A stretch of DNA of 64,000 bases from Mesorhizobium sp. M2E.F.Ca.ET.219.01.1.1 (GCF_004016445.2 NZ_SADT02000001.1:787630-851629), one strand, 5' to 3'. Counted from the first letter of the stretch, positions 26,594 through 35,855 are shown. Numbers and translations are program-made. Notes: generated by a model not told the origin, from the sequence alone.

Positions 26594-27661
26594 TCAGGCG
26601 GCTTTCGCCGCCGGCAGGACCTTCATCACCTTGAACAGCTCGCCCATCGCGTCGGGGCCGGCCAGGCGTTCGACCGCGTCCGAAATGGCCTGACGTGTTT
26701 CGGCGTCGGCATCGGCGCCCAGTGTGCCGGCGCGCTCGAGCAGGCCCATGCCGAGCAGGAATTCGCCCTGGGTCGACAATTGCACATCGAGACCGTGAGC
26801 GCGCGCGATGTCGGCAAGAGCGGCGAAATCGACATGGGCGGTGAGGTCGGCTTCGCCTGGATTGGCCAAAACGTCCTCGCGCTGGTGCCGGCGCAGCGCC
26901 TGGAAAGTGTCGCCGATCCCCGGCTCCAGATGGCCGTAGTCGATGAAGAGGCCGGCGCCGCCCCGGCCGGCTATGCGTTCAGCGATCCGCGCCATCAGCG
27001 CCGAACGGGCAGGCGCCACCTCGACGATGGCGCCTTGCGGCGCATCGGAGGCGGCGGCCGGCAGCAGTGCCGGGTCGACGGACCCCGCGCCAGCGAAGAA
27101 GTGCAGTTCGTCGGCGCCGTCGAGGCCGACCACGCGCTCGCGCCAGCCCGCGCCGACATAGACGAATTGCCGGATCGGCACCGCGTCGAACAATTCGTTG
27201 CCGACGATGAAGAGCGGCTGCCGCGGCAGCGTGTCGATGGTCTGGTGCCAGGCAAATACCGCGTTTTGACCGGCAAGCGTCTGTTTCTGGATTTCAGCCA
27301 GGCGCGGGCTGGTCTCGATCATGGCAAAGGAGGCGCCGGCTGCCAGCGCCGGGTCGAGGCGCGACCAAGTGCGCAGCATGTCCTTCATCAGTGTGCCGCG
27401 GCCCGGTCCGATCTCGGCAAAGGTCGAGGGTAGGGGCCGGCCGGCGCCCTGCCAGGCCTGGTAGAGCCAGACGGCAACGAGCTCGCCGAACATCTGGCTG
27501 ATCTCAGGCGAGGTGATGAAGTCGCCGGCGGCGCCGAAGGGCTCGCGCGTCGTGTAATAGCCCTCGTCGGGATCGAACAGGCAGAGCGCCATATATTCGC
27601 TGACCGGGATCGGCCCCGTTGCGCCGATCAGGCCTGTGATGCGCTCCTTCAGCCGGGTCAT
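26594..27661 (-). CDS. SAM-dependent methyltransferase, MidA/NDUFAF7 family
   Basis: ATG 27661 ([20 protein letters not shown]) lies in the 4-base overlap with lgt. The 355-residue protein has the DUF185/SAM-methyltransferase landmarks [39 protein letters not shown] (SAM loop) and [17 protein letters not shown]. In mitochondria the homologue methylates an arginine of NADH dehydrogenase subunit NDUFS2, so a role in complex I maturation is a reasonable inference. The longer frame to 28423 is a shadow of lgt in another frame. Confidence 0.9.
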   Translation of the reverse strand: MTRLKERITGLIGATGPIPVSEYMALCLFDPDEGYYTTREPFGAAGDFITSPEISQMFGELVAVWLYQAWQGAGRPLPSTFAEIGPGRGTLMKDMLRTWSRLDPALAAGASFAMIETSPRLAEIQKQTLAGQNAVFAWHQTIDTLPRQPLFIVGNELFDAVPIRQFVYVGAGWRERVVGLDGADELHFFAGAGSVDPALLPAAASDAPQGAIVEVAPARSALMARIAERIAGRGGAGLFIDYGHLEPGIGDTFQALRRHQREDVLANPGEADLTAHVDFAALADIARAHGLDVQLSTQGEFLLGMGLLERAGTLGADADAETRQAISDAVERLAGPDAMGELFKVMKVLPAAKAA

Positions 27662-28512
27662 GCCGCCCGCGGCTGTGGCGTCGGCTTTGCCGTGACCATG
27701 GCCCAGATGCCGGCGAGAACCATCGGGGTAGACAGGATCATGCCCATGGTCAGCCAGTTGGTGCCGAGGAGATAGCCGAGCTGCTGGTCGGGCTCGCGGA
27801 AGAATTCGACGAAGATGCGCGACAGGCCGTAGCCGCAGATGAAGGCCCCGCCGACGAAACGCGGCGTCTTCAGCTTGAGCCGCGAATGGGTGAGGAAGCG
27901 CAGCACCAGGAACAGCACCAGGCCCTCGAGCAGCGCCTCGTAGAGCTGACTTGGGTGGCGGGCGAACGGGCCGCCATTGGGGAATTCGATCGCCCACGGC
28001 ACGTCCGAGGGCCGGCCCCAAAGCTCCGAATTGATGAAGTTGGCGACACGCACGAGGCCGAGCCCGACAGGCACGCCCGCCGACACCACATCGAACAGTG
28101 TCCAGGTGGGAATGCTGCGCTTGAGCGAGAACAGCGTCATGGCGAGGATAACGCCGAGCAGGCCGCCATGGAACGACATGCCACCCTGCCAAACCGCGAA
28201 AATGTCGAGCGGATGCGCGATATAGCGCGGCAGGTCGTAGAAGAGCACGTAACCGGTGCGTCCACCGAGCACCACGCCGATCGCCGCCCAGACGATGAAG
28301 TCGTCGAGGTCCTCGGGCTTCATCGGCAGGTGGCCGTCCGGCCAGAGGCGGGTGTTGGTGACTAGCCGCTTGGCATACCACCAGGCAAAGAGGATGCCGA
28401 CTATGTAGCCGACGCCGTACCAATGCACCGCCAGCGGCCCGATGTTGACGATGACCGGATCGATGTTGGGAAAGGGCAGGGAGGCCAGCGGCAAAAGGAA
28501 ATATTCGCTCAA
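27658..28512 (-). CDS. lgt: Prolipoprotein diacylglyceryl transferase
   Basis: A 284-residue polytopic membrane protein with the Lgt core: [33 protein letters not shown] (Arg/Tyr block), HGGLLG motif (as [13 protein letters not shown]) and the conserved arginine/asparagine segment [14 protein letters not shown]. Two C-terminal helices ([20 protein letters not shown] follows) complete it. It transfers diacylglycerol to the lipobox cysteine of prolipoproteins such as the two in this window. It heads the minus-strand cluster and overlaps midA by 4 bases. Confidence 0.95.
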   Translation of the reverse strand: MSEYFLLPLASLPFPNIDPVIVNIGPLAVHWYGVGYIVGILFAWWYAKRLVTNTRLWPDGHLPMKPEDLDDFIVWAAIGVVLGGRTGYVLFYDLPRYIAHPLDIFAVWQGGMSFHGGLLGVILAMTLFSLKRSIPTWTLFDVVSAGVPVGLGLVRVANFINSELWGRPSDVPWAIEFPNGGPFARHPSQLYEALLEGLVLFLVLRFLTHSRLKLKTPRFVGGAFICGYGLSRIFVEFFREPDQQLGYLLGTNWLTMGMILSTPMVLAGIWAMVTAKPTPQPRAA

Positions 28513-28613
28513 CAGGATCTCCAGGGCGCGGTCACGTTCGGGCGCGGACCATGCGGCAGGGTTTTGGCGGGGTCAAGGCGGCGCCTGCGCGGCAAATCTG
28601 ACTTCGGGAATAG

Positions 28614-28796
28614 CTAGTCGTGGCTATGTGGCCGTGCCAGCGCCTGGCCTTCGGCCAATTTTCTGTATTTGGCTTCTAAGCGGTCAAACACCTCTTCGGC
28701 AGGCATTGTCCGCTTTGCTTCGACGTCGCTGATGCCCTTGGCGAGCGCTGCGTCTAGCGCGGCAATGCGCTTGTCCGAATCCGCATTGATGGACAT
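28614..28796 (-). CDS. Small protein resembling the C-terminal part of a ParD-type antitoxin
   Basis: From ATG 28796 (MSINADSDKRIAALDAALAK) the 60-residue acidic/helical protein has the antitoxin-like tail DVEAKRTMPAEEVFDRLEAK, which resembles the toxin-neutralising C-terminus of ParD/CC2985-type antitoxins. The ribbon-helix-helix DNA-binding half is absent and no toxin gene is next to it. CGGGAGCGTGAG lies just upstream as the ribosome binding site. It may be a solitary remnant or an independent small regulator; functional assignment is weak. Confidence 0.6.
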   Translation of the reverse strand: MSINADSDKRIAALDAALAKGISDVEAKRTMPAEEVFDRLEAKYRKLAEGQALARPHSHD

Positions 28797-28955
28797 CTCA
28801 CGCTCCCGTTCGAAATATCCCCCACACATAATAGCCCCAAATAGCGCCAATGTGGGCGCGGTCAGATCAGATCGTAACCGAGTTGAGCAGGCCGCAATAC
28901 GCTTGCATTCCGCGCCGCGCGCCACTACGTCAAAACAGTAAAGCGAGGATCTGCC

Positions 28956-29258
28956 ATGGCGACCGGACCGAACCGCATTCTCGACGAATTCGCAAAGATC
29001 ATGACCGATGCCGCGGGTGCCGCGCAGGGCGTGCGGCGCGAGGTGGAGACGGCGTTCCGGGCGCAGGCCGAGCGCATGCTGAACTCCATGGATGTGGTGC
29101 AGCGCGAAGAGTTCGAGGCCGTGCGCGAGATGGCGGTCAAGGCCCGGGAAGACAACATCCAGCTGGCGACGCGCGTCGAGGCGCTCGAGGCCCGGCTCGC
29201 CGAACTCACCGGACAGACCGCACCTGCGGGTGCCGCGAAGCCCCGCGCAAAAAAATAA
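28956..29258 (+). CDS. ubiK: UbiK-family accessory factor (BMFP domain, YqiC-like)
   Basis: A 100-residue protein (MATGPNRILDEFAKIMTDAA) with the BMFP signature: an amphipathic N-terminal helix, then a coiled coil (QREEFEAVREMAVKAREDNI, RVEALEARLAELTG) and a basic tail (KPRAKK). Members form membrane-associated trimers; E. coli UbiK assists the ubiquinone biosynthesis complex and YqiC is linked to membrane fusogenic activity. It stands alone with a good GCGAGGA ribosome binding site. Confidence 0.88.
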   Translation: MATGPNRILDEFAKIMTDAAGAAQGVRREVETAFRAQAERMLNSMDVVQREEFEAVREMAVKAREDNIQLATRVEALEARLAELTGQTAPAGAAKPRAKK

Positions 29259-29572
29259 TCGTTAAACTTTTCCACATAGCGCGATCCGAAAAATCGCTTT
29301 GCCGTGAATCGCTTACCGGCATTGCATGAATCTTTGTGACAGCCACCTTTCCACATGCGGATGACGCAGTGCGAAAAATTGGGCTGTTCACGCGACTCCC
29401 GATCAATAGACTGAATTTGTTGCATGATTCGAAGCAGGGTCATGCGCCGGGCGGTGGGGTCCGGTTGGGGTCTTTGCGTTGGAAAGTCCTGACCGTCCGA
29501 GTTCTAGACAAGATTGTTCGTCGTGTGTGCCCCGCGGAGCGTGTGGCGCTCCCCTGAACACAGGAAGCATTC
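29259..29572. other. Intergenic region with a leader hairpin
   Basis: This 314-bp spacer contains no gene that I can support. GGAGCG at 29536-29541 and CGCTCC at 29547-29552 form a small hairpin about 20 bp before the YbjN start, right upstream of its AGGAAGC ribosome binding site. The AT-rich bases just after ubiK (around 29259-29330) look like an ordinary 3' flank without a clean terminator. Confidence 0.4.
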
Positions 29573-30073
29573 ATGGAACTCCTCGAACTCGAATTCTCCC
29601 GCGAAATCCACCCGGTGGATGTCATCGAGCAGGTGGCCCACAACAATGACTGGTCCTTCGAGCGCGCCGGCGACGACGAGATTTCGATTTCGGTGGCCGG
29701 CAGCTGGACCGACTACCATGTCTCCTTTTCCTGGATGGAAGATTTCGAGGCGCTGCATCTTGCCTGCGCTTTCGACATCAAGGTGCCGGAGACGCGCGCG
29801 CTGGAAGTGATGCGGCTGTTGTCGCTGATCAACGAGCAGATGCTGTTCGGGCATTTCGATCTGTGGGAGCAGGAAGGCGCGATCATGTTCCGGCAGTCGC
29901 TGCTGCTTGCCGGCGGGGTCGAGCCGTCGAGCCAGCAGGTCGAGGTGCTTCTGTCCTCGGCGCTAGAGGCCTGCGAATGCTATTTCCAGGCCTTCCAGTT
30001 CGTCGTCTGGTCGGGTACATCGGCCAAGGACGCGCTGTCCAGCGTGCTCTTCGAGACCCACGGAAACGCCTGA
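29573..30073 (+). CDS. YbjN domain-containing protein
   Basis: A 166-residue acidic protein (MELLELEFSREIHPVDVIEQ) with the YbjN features: a T3SS-chaperone-like alpha/beta fold region around ISISVAGSWTDYHVSFSWME and the late conserved segment ELISL-like helix MRLLSLINEQMLFGHFDLWE. YbjN proteins are associated with stress tolerance and surface phenotypes but lack an enzymatic activity. It is followed after 18 bp by csaA. AGGAAGC precedes the start. Confidence 0.9.
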   Translation: MELLELEFSREIHPVDVIEQVAHNNDWSFERAGDDEISISVAGSWTDYHVSFSWMEDFEALHLACAFDIKVPETRALEVMRLLSLINEQMLFGHFDLWEQEGAIMFRQSLLLAGGVEPSSQQVEVLLSSALEACECYFQAFQFVVWSGTSAKDALSSVLFETHGNA

Positions 30074-30091
30074 ACCAAGCCAATATTGCCG

Positions 30092-30451
30092 ATGAGTTCC
30101 AGCAGCGAGCGCAAGCCCGAGATCAGCTTTGCCGATTTCGATCGTGTCGACATCCGTGCCGGCACGATCGTCGAGGCCGAGCCGTTTCCGGAAGCCCGCA
30201 AGCCGGCGATCAAGCTGAAGATCGATTTCGGTCCGGCCATCGGAATTAAAAAGTCGTCGGCGCAAATCACCAAATATTACGCGCCGGAGACGCTGGTCGG
30301 CCGCCAGGTCTTCGCGGTAGTCAATTTCCCGCCGCGTCAGATCGGTCCGTTCATGTCCGAGGTGCTGACGCTTGGCTTTCCGGATGACGAGGGCGCCGTG
30401 GTGCTCGGCGCCATAGAGCGGAGGGTGCCGGATGGCGGGCGCCTATTCTAG
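30092..30451 (+). CDS. csaA: tRNA-binding protein / CsaA-like
   Basis: ATG 30092 is preferred over a TTG six bases upstream. The 119-residue protein has the OB-fold tRNA-binding EMAP-type domain: [30 protein letters not shown] segment [20 protein letters not shown], and [20 protein letters not shown]. CsaA dimers bind the 3' end of tRNA and act as secretion-related chaperones. It ends at 30451 directly against a large palindromic repeat. Confidence 0.9.
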   Translation: MSSSSERKPEISFADFDRVDIRAGTIVEAEPFPEARKPAIKLKIDFGPAIGIKKSSAQITKYYAPETLVGRQVFAVVNFPPRQIGPFMSEVLTLGFPDDEGAVVLGAIERRVPDGGRLF

Positions 30452-30593
30452 GATGCGTCGATATTCAGGTGAGGCCGGCTTGCGAATGGCGGTCTCCTGC
30501 GCTTCCGGTGCTCACGTACTTCAAGTACGCTCCGCGCCGGTTCTCGGAGCCCACCATTCTCAGCTCGGCCTGACCTGAATCTCGGCGCATCCT
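30450..30593. repeat. Rhizobial intergenic palindrome, family A, full copy 1
   Basis: A 144-bp imperfect inverted repeat spans from the csaA stop codon. Outer arms AGGATGCG (30450-30457) and CGCATCCT (30586-30593) pair, and the centre is CGTACTT-C-AAGTACG at 30515-30529, almost exactly at the midpoint. The inner sequence TGCGCTTCCGGTGCTCACG recurs in the copy at 36975. It resembles the RIME mosaic elements of rhizobia in layout. It probably also terminates or stabilises transcripts from both convergent genes. Confidence 0.85.
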
Positions 30594-30608
30594 AACCGCC
30601 ACGTTGTA

Positions 30609-31649
30609 TCAAGCTGCCAGTTTACGGGTCCTGCCCAGCGCTTCGTCGACCACGTCGAGGAACATTTCGGCGCAGGCCTTCCAGCTGTAGCGCATGGCGC
30701 GCTGACGCGCTTCGGCGCGATCGACGTGAAGCGCTTTCATCGCCGCCTCGCCCAGATTGTTCGATACGGCTCCGCCGACACCGTCGCCGACAATGTCGAT
30801 CGGTCCGGTCACCGGAAAGGCGGCGACTGGAGTCCCGCTTGCCAGGGCCTCGATTATGACGTTGCCGAAAGTGTCGGTGCGGCTCGGGAAGACGAAGACG
30901 TCGGCCGACGCGTAGATCTCGGCCAGCTCGTCGTTCGGGCGGTGGCCGAGGAAATGCGCGTCGGGATAGCGCGCCTTGAGCTTCGCCAGTTCCGGCCCTT
31001 CGCCGACGATCACCTTGCTGCCGGGCAGGTCGAGGTCGAGGAAGGCGGTCAGGTTCTTCTCGATCGCGACGCGGCCGACACACAGGAAGACCGGGCGGGG
31101 AAATCCGGTTTCCTTGCGCTTGTCGGGCCGGAAGTGGTCGGTGTCGACGCCGCGCGTCCAGGGCCTGAGCTTATTGAAGCCGCGCGCCGCGAGATCGTCC
31201 GCGAGCGATTGTGTGGCGACAAGCGTGCCCTGTCCGGAATTGTGAAAGTCGCGCAGCCAGTTATAGGCCCAGCTCTCCGGAACCGGCAGGCGGGCGCTGA
31301 GATATTCGGGAAAGCGCGTGTGGTAGCTGGTGGTGAAGGGGCGACTGGCCTTGCGGCAATAGCGGCGCGCCATGATGCCCAGCGGACCCTCGGTGACGAT
31401 GTGGATATGGTCGGCCTTGCGCGTTTCGATGAGGCTCGCCACACGACCTGGCGTGGTCAGCGCCAGCCGGATGTCGGGATAGGTCGGCATCGGCAAGGTG
31501 CGAAAGAGGTTCGGCGTCAGGAAGTCGAGCTCGACGTCGAAGGACTTCAGCGCCTCGGTGAGGCGTTCCAGCGTGTGCACCACGCCGTTGACCTGCGGCC
31601 GCCATGCGTCGGTGACCATCACGATGCGCATGGCGATCCCGATAGGCAT
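30609..31649 (-). CDS. GT4-family glycosyltransferase
   Basis: ATG 31649 has AAAGGA at an ideal distance; ATG 31631, which gives the family-typical start MRIVMVTDAWRPQVNGVVHT, is also possible. The 346-residue protein has a GT-B fold with N-terminal domain and the C-terminal nucleotide-sugar domain including RVAIEKNLTAFLDL and the E-x7-E motif region PSRTDTFGNVIIEALASGTP. This class includes mannosyl- and glucosyl-lipid transferases (MgtA-like). The acceptor is unknown. It is convergent with csaA across the palindrome. Confidence 0.88.
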   Translation of the reverse strand: MPIGIAMRIVMVTDAWRPQVNGVVHTLERLTEALKSFDVELDFLTPNLFRTLPMPTYPDIRLALTTPGRVASLIETRKADHIHIVTEGPLGIMARRYCRKASRPFTTSYHTRFPEYLSARLPVPESWAYNWLRDFHNSGQGTLVATQSLADDLAARGFNKLRPWTRGVDTDHFRPDKRKETGFPRPVFLCVGRVAIEKNLTAFLDLDLPGSKVIVGEGPELAKLKARYPDAHFLGHRPNDELAEIYASADVFVFPSRTDTFGNVIIEALASGTPVAAFPVTGPIDIVGDGVGGAVSNNLGEAAMKALHVDRAEARQRAMRYSWKACAEMFLDVVDEALGRTRKLAA

Positions 31650-31853
31650 GGCGATCCTTTGCGATAGGTCCTGAGCGCGCTGGCTCGGTGCCGGAACGGC
31701 AGCCAGGCGGCAGCTCGCGCCTCGCTCCAGCGCACCCGGGCAGGGGCGGGATCGAAGCGGGGCGGCAGGGCCGAATCAACAAGGGTCGCGCGCTTCATGC
31801 GCGCTCTTCACCATGATTTCATGACGGGCGGATGAAGCCTGTCTTGGCTCTGC

Positions 31854-33269
31854 TCACGCAGGTACCGTGATCACGGCGCGCAGGCCGCCGAGCGGGCTGT
31901 CCTCGAGGCTGATGTCGCCGCCATGGCTGCGGGCGATGTCGCGGGCGATCGACAGGCCAAGTCCGGTGCCGCTGGCATCCAGGTTGCGCGCCTCGTCCAG
32001 CCGCAGGAATGGCTTGAACACCTCTTCACGCTTGTCGGGCGCGATACCCGGCCCATTGTCGTCGATGGTGACGGTGAGCGAGCCACGGCCGTGGTCGGCG
32101 TGGACCTCGACGGTCTTGGCATAGCGGAAAGCATTGCCGATGACGTTCGAAAGCAAACGGGCAAAGGCGTTCGGCCGCACATGCACCGCCGGGTCGCCGG
32201 TCAGCGTCGTCGTGAGCTTGCAGCGACGCAATTGCGCTTCCTCGCCGAGCTTCTGGAAATAGGCCATGAGGTCGAAACGGCCGGTATCCTCCGCGGACTC
32301 GCCGCGGGCAAAAGCGAGATAGCCTTCCAGCATCGACTGCATGTCGTCAATGTCCTGGTTCAGCGCGGCCTTGGTTTCCGCCTTTCCGCCGGCCAGGGCC
32401 AGCTGCAGCTTGAAGCGGGTGAGGATGGTCCTGAGGTCGTGGCTGACGCCGGTCAGCATGGCGGTGCGCTGCTCGATCTGGCGCTCGATACGCTCACGCA
32501 TCTGGATGAAGGCGAAGCCGGCGCGGCGAACCTCCTCGGCGCCGCGCGGGCGGAAATCGCGCGGCATCGGCCGGCCCTTGCCGAAGCTCTCGGCAGCCTC
32601 GGCGAGCGTCAGGATCGGCCTGATCTGATTGCGCAGGAAGGGAATGGCGATCATCAGCAGAACCAGCGAGGTGCCGACCATCCAGATCAGGAAGATATGC
32701 GTGTTCGAGGCATAGGCCTGGCTGCGCCGCACGAAGACGCGCAGCACCTTGCCTTCGAGTTGGACGCGGACCTCGACGACGTTCGAGTTGCCGACCGTGT
32801 CGATCCAGAACGGACGGTTGATCTGTCTCGTGATCTCCGACGACAGCGCCTCGTCGAGGATCGAGAAGAACGGCTTCGGGCCGGGCGGCGGCAACGGATC
32901 TGGCGGCAGCAGATCCACTTTCAACTGCATGCGGTCCTGGGCGATACGAATGATGTTGGCGTAGTCGGCGTCGTGCGGATAGGTCTCCATCATGTCGATG
33001 ACGGCCGCAATGTCCGAGATCGTCGCCTGCGACAGGCGCTGGGTGACCGTCTGCCAGTGGCGTTCCATGAAAACGAAGGCGATCACCGACTGCAGCAGGA
33101 TCATCGGCGCGATGACGATGATCAGCGAGCGGGCGTAGAGCCGCTTCGGCATGTAGAGCGCGATCAGGCGCCAGAACCGGTTCCAGGCGCGCGGCATCGC
33201 CCTCAGCGTCCGCAGCGCGAGATCGCGCAGGCCGCTCCCTTTCGGCTGTTCCAGTTGCGTGGTCGCCAT
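31854..33269 (-). CDS. Two-component sensor histidine kinase (EnvZ-like)
   Basis: A 471-residue kinase with TM1 at about 46-68 and TM2 at about 191-212, periplasmic sensor between them, then HAMP and the HisKA box GVSHDLRTILTR (His277) and ATP-binding lobe with N-box NVIGNAFRYA and G-boxes DDNGPGIA, GTGLGLSIARD. Its partner is the response regulator immediately upstream, 52 bp away. Stimulus and regulon are not identifiable from sequence. It is the last gene of the minus-strand MarR-regulator-kinase set. Confidence 0.92.
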   Translation of the reverse strand: MATTQLEQPKGSGLRDLALRTLRAMPRAWNRFWRLIALYMPKRLYARSLIIVIAPMILLQSVIAFVFMERHWQTVTQRLSQATISDIAAVIDMMETYPHDADYANIIRIAQDRMQLKVDLLPPDPLPPPGPKPFFSILDEALSSEITRQINRPFWIDTVGNSNVVEVRVQLEGKVLRVFVRRSQAYASNTHIFLIWMVGTSLVLLMIAIPFLRNQIRPILTLAEAAESFGKGRPMPRDFRPRGAEEVRRAGFAFIQMRERIERQIEQRTAMLTGVSHDLRTILTRFKLQLALAGGKAETKAALNQDIDDMQSMLEGYLAFARGESAEDTGRFDLMAYFQKLGEEAQLRRCKLTTTLTGDPAVHVRPNAFARLLSNVIGNAFRYAKTVEVHADHGRGSLTVTIDDNGPGIAPDKREEVFKPFLRLDEARNLDASGTGLGLSIARDIARSHGGDISLEDSPLGGLRAVITVPA

Positions 33270-33321
33270 TCGCCCTTCCGCTCGTCGATGGCCTGTTCAG
33301 CAAAGGGCCTTCGACGGTAAC

Positions 33322-34041
33322 CTATTCGACGCTGAGCCGATACCCAATACCGCGCACCGTCTGCAGCCACACCGGATTGGACGGATCGCGCTCGATCTTG
33401 CGGCGCAGCCGGTTGATCTGCACGTCGATGGTGCGCTCGCCGACATCCGATTCATCGCCCACCAATTCATGGCGCGGTATGGTCTCGCCCGCTCGCGCGG
33501 CGAAGATCGCGAGGATCTCCTGCTCGCGGTCGGTCAGCTTAAGCGCCTCGCCGCCCCGCTTCAATTCGCGCTTGGCGATCTGGAACGTATAAGGTCCGAA
33601 CACCAGCTGTTCCACCTTCGGCGTCGCGGCCGGGCCGCCACGGCGCAGGATGTTGTTGATGCGCAGGATCAGCTCGCGCGGATCGAACGGCTTCGGCAGG
33701 TAATCATCGGCGCCGGCTTCCAGCCCGGTAATGCGGCTGTCGGTCTCGGACAGCGCCGTCAGCATCAGGATCGGCACGTTCTTCTCGGCCCGCAGCGCCT
33801 TGGTGAGGTCGACGCCGGTTTCCCCCGGCATCATGACGTCGAGCACCAAAAGGTCGAAGTCGAGGCCGGCGAGCTTGCGCCTGGCTTCGCCGGAATTGCC
33901 GGCGACGGTGACGCGAAAACCGTTCTCGGACAGATACTGCTTGAGCAGGTTGCGAATACGCGTGTCGTCATCGACAACCAGAAGATGCGGCGCGTCATCG
34001 TCGGGCGCGGCCGGATGATCGACCTTCTCAATGGTCTCCAT
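33322..34041 (-). CDS. OmpR-family response regulator
   Basis: ATG 34041 follows GGGGAAGA and is preferred to 34071. The 239-residue protein has a receiver domain with phosphoacceptor Asp68 (LLVLDVMMPGETG), the acidic pair VVDDD and the conserved Lys in YLPKPFD, and a C-terminal winged helix (TDREQEILAIFAARAGETIP then RTIDVQINRLRRKIE). It is preceded by a MarR gene with a 14-base overlap and followed by the cognate kinase. The cluster resembles the PetR-type arrangement of alphaproteobacteria, but I do not assign that name. Confidence 0.93.
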   Translation of the reverse strand: METIEKVDHPAAPDDDAPHLLVVDDDTRIRNLLKQYLSENGFRVTVAGNSGEARRKLAGLDFDLLVLDVMMPGETGVDLTKALRAEKNVPILMLTALSETDSRITGLEAGADDYLPKPFDPRELILRINNILRRGGPAATPKVEQLVFGPYTFQIAKRELKRGGEALKLTDREQEILAIFAARAGETIPRHELVGDESDVGERTIDVQINRLRRKIERDPSNPVWLQTVRGIGYRLSVE

Positions 34042-34555
34042 GGTTCTTCCCCGATGTTTGCGCAGGCACAATGTCGATCTGCGCTCTTAGTTCCGGATTG
34101 ACCATCGCTTCCAGGAAACGCTCGATCGTGGCGCGCTCGGTGGCTCCGGAATCCTCCAATGCCGCACGGATGCGGCGCGACTGTGGCCGCGCCAGCGCCA
34201 AGGCCAGCGCGCGGCCCTTGGCGGTCGGGTAGAGCTCGCGCTGCCGGCGGTCGCGCGGACCCTGCACCTGGACGATATGATCGGTGTCGATCAGCTGCTT
34301 CAAGACCCGCGCAAGGCTCTGCTTGGTGATCTTCAGCACATCGAGCAGTTCTGCGACGGTGAGGCCCGGCCTGCGGTTGACGAAGTGCAGCACACGGTGA
34401 TGGGCGCGGCCGAAGCCATAATCGGCAAGGATCTGGTCCGGGTCGGAGGTGAAATCGCGATAGGCGAAGAAGAACAGTTCGATGATGGCGAAGTCGATGC
34501 CGTCCTCATCGGCGATCGCCGTCCTGATCGGTTTTCCGGCTGCGGGGCTCGTCAT
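34028..34555 (-). CDS. MarR-family regulator
   Basis: The ATG at 34555 is preferred: GGAG lies 5 bases before it. The 175-residue winged-helix protein contains the segments ILADYGFGRAHHRVLHFVNR, the recognition helix block TVAELLDVLKITKQSLARVL and a wing rich in Arg (GPRDRRQRELYPTAKGRA). It overlaps the response regulator start by 14 bases, so it is the first gene of a MarR-regulator-kinase operon. The 25-bp palindrome in front of it is the natural autoregulatory site. It is divergent from ilvE. Confidence 0.85.
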   Translation of the reverse strand: MTSPAAGKPIRTAIADEDGIDFAIIELFFFAYRDFTSDPDQILADYGFGRAHHRVLHFVNRRPGLTVAELLDVLKITKQSLARVLKQLIDTDHIVQVQGPRDRRQRELYPTAKGRALALALARPQSRRIRAALEDSGATERATIERFLEAMVNPELRAQIDIVPAQTSGKNHGDH

Positions 34556-34577
34556 CATTTCTCCATGCGAGGCGGGA

Positions 34578-34602
34578 ATTATGTCAGTACTATTGACGTA
34601 AT
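34578..34602. promoter_or_regulatory. 25-bp palindromic operator upstream of the MarR gene and ilvE
   Basis: ATTATGTCAGTA (34578-34589) and TATTGACGTAAT (34591-34602) are an imperfect inverted repeat with 10 of 12 matching positions around a single central C. The site overlaps the -35 of the plus-strand promoter candidate, which suggests that the MarR protein also represses or competes at ilvE. Confidence 0.6.
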
Positions 34603-34621
34603 TTCCGAGCAATGATAATTT
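34593..34621 (+). promoter_or_regulatory. Sigma-70-like promoter candidate toward ilvE
   Basis: TTGACG (34593-34598) and TAATTT (34616-34621) are 17 bases apart, with the -35 inside the right arm of the MarR-type palindrome. It is ~200 bp upstream of the ilvE start, which leaves a long leader. Confidence 0.35.
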
Positions 34622-34815
34622 TTGACAAGCTTTTCGGCGGATTGCGAACGAAAAGGCAAGAGGGAGCCGTTTTTCCGGAACTTCCTGAGTTTGCCACGAA
34701 TTGAATATCCGCCTACGCTTTCAAGCACCGGCCAGCGTTTCGGATCCTGTGACGAGGCCGGCATGAAGGCTATAAAACACAACGATTTGCGGGCGCCCGC
34801 CCGCGGGAGGTTTCC

Positions 34816-35709
34816 ATGGCATCCGTTCCCTTCGATCAACTGGAAGGCTTCATCTGGATGAACGGCGAGTTCGTCAAATGGGCCGACGCCAAGGTCCATG
34901 TGCTGACCCATGGCTTGCACTATGCCAGCGCAGTCTTCGAGGGCGAGCGCGCCTATGGCGGCCAGATCTTCAAGCTGACCGAGCACAATGAGCGCCTGCA
35001 TGAATCGGCGCGCCTGCTCGGTTTCAAGATTCCCTATACGGTCGCCGAGATCGACGAGGCCTGCCGCACGCTTTTGAAGAAGCAGGGTTTCCAGGATGCC
35101 TATGTGCGCCCGATCGCCTGGCGCGGCAGCGAGCAGATGGGTGTCTCGGCGCAGAACAACCGCATCAATTGCGCCATCGCCATCTGGCAATGGCCGAGCT
35201 ATTTCGACCCCGCGCAGAAGCTCAAGGGCATCCGCCTCGATGTCGCCGAATGGCGCCGGCCGGATCCGCGCACCGCGCCGTCCAAGTCCAAGGCCGCCGG
35301 CCTCTACATGATCTGCACGCTGTCCAAGCATGCGGCCGAGGCCAAGGGCTATGCCGACGCCATGATGCTCGACTGGCGCGGCCAGGTGGCGGAAGCCACC
35401 GGCGCCAACATCTTCTTCGTCAAGGACGGCAAGATCCATACGCCGACGCCCGACTGCTTCCTCGACGGCATCACCCGCCGCACGGTGATCGGCCTGGCGA
35501 AGGACCGTGGTTTCGAAATGATCGAGCGCGCCATCATGCCGGAAGAGCTCGAAGGTTTCGAGCAATGCTTCCTGACCGGTACCGCGGCCGAGGTGACACC
35601 GGTTTCGGAGATCGGCCCACACCGATTCGAGGTCGGGGAGATCGTCAAGACGTTGATGAACGACTATTCTGCTGCAGTGCAACCAAAGCACGCGATCGCC
35701 GCAGAATAG
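34816..35709 (+). CDS. ilvE: Branched-chain amino acid aminotransferase
   Basis: A 297-residue fold-type IV PLP enzyme (MASVPFDQLEGFIWMNGEFV). Landmarks are YASAVFEGERAYGG, VRPIAWRGSEQMGV, the PLP-lysine region SKSKAAGLYMICTLSK (Lys159 the likely Schiff-base residue) and the phosphate-binding stretch EATGANIFFVK plus TGTAAEVTPV. It performs the last step of Leu/Ile/Val synthesis. GGGAGG precedes the ATG. It is the only plus-strand gene controlled from the MarR-containing intergenic region and has its own terminator. Confidence 0.95.
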   Translation: MASVPFDQLEGFIWMNGEFVKWADAKVHVLTHGLHYASAVFEGERAYGGQIFKLTEHNERLHESARLLGFKIPYTVAEIDEACRTLLKKQGFQDAYVRPIAWRGSEQMGVSAQNNRINCAIAIWQWPSYFDPAQKLKGIRLDVAEWRRPDPRTAPSKSKAAGLYMICTLSKHAAEAKGYADAMMLDWRGQVAEATGANIFFVKDGKIHTPTPDCFLDGITRRTVIGLAKDRGFEMIERAIMPEELEGFEQCFLTGTAAEVTPVSEIGPHRFEVGEIVKTLMNDYSAAVQPKHAIAAE

Positions 35710-35736
35710 CGATAGTCACAGCTTTTTTTTGCAAGA

Positions 35737-35764
35737 GGGGCGGTTTTCGGGCCGCCCTTTTTAT
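35737..35764 (+). terminator. Intrinsic terminator after ilvE
   Basis: GGGGCGG (35737-35743) pairs with CCGCCC (35752-35757) around TTTTCGGG and is followed by TTTTTATTT. Confidence 0.8.
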
Positions 35765-35855
35765 TTAAGCTTTCATGCATTTGACTTTCGAACGGTTCGG
35801 CGTCTCATGATGGTGTCGGCCCTTGGAGGCAGGCGGCTATGGAGGGACTAGTTAC

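Noticed and set aside
31619..31798. 59-codon minus-strand frame beginning MKRATLVDSALPPRFDPAPA upstream of the glycosyltransferase
   Set aside because: It overlaps the glycosyltransferase start, the ribosome binding site (GAAGAG) is poor, and its composition is Arg/Ala-rich like chance GC-rich frames. A real upstream peptide cannot be excluded.
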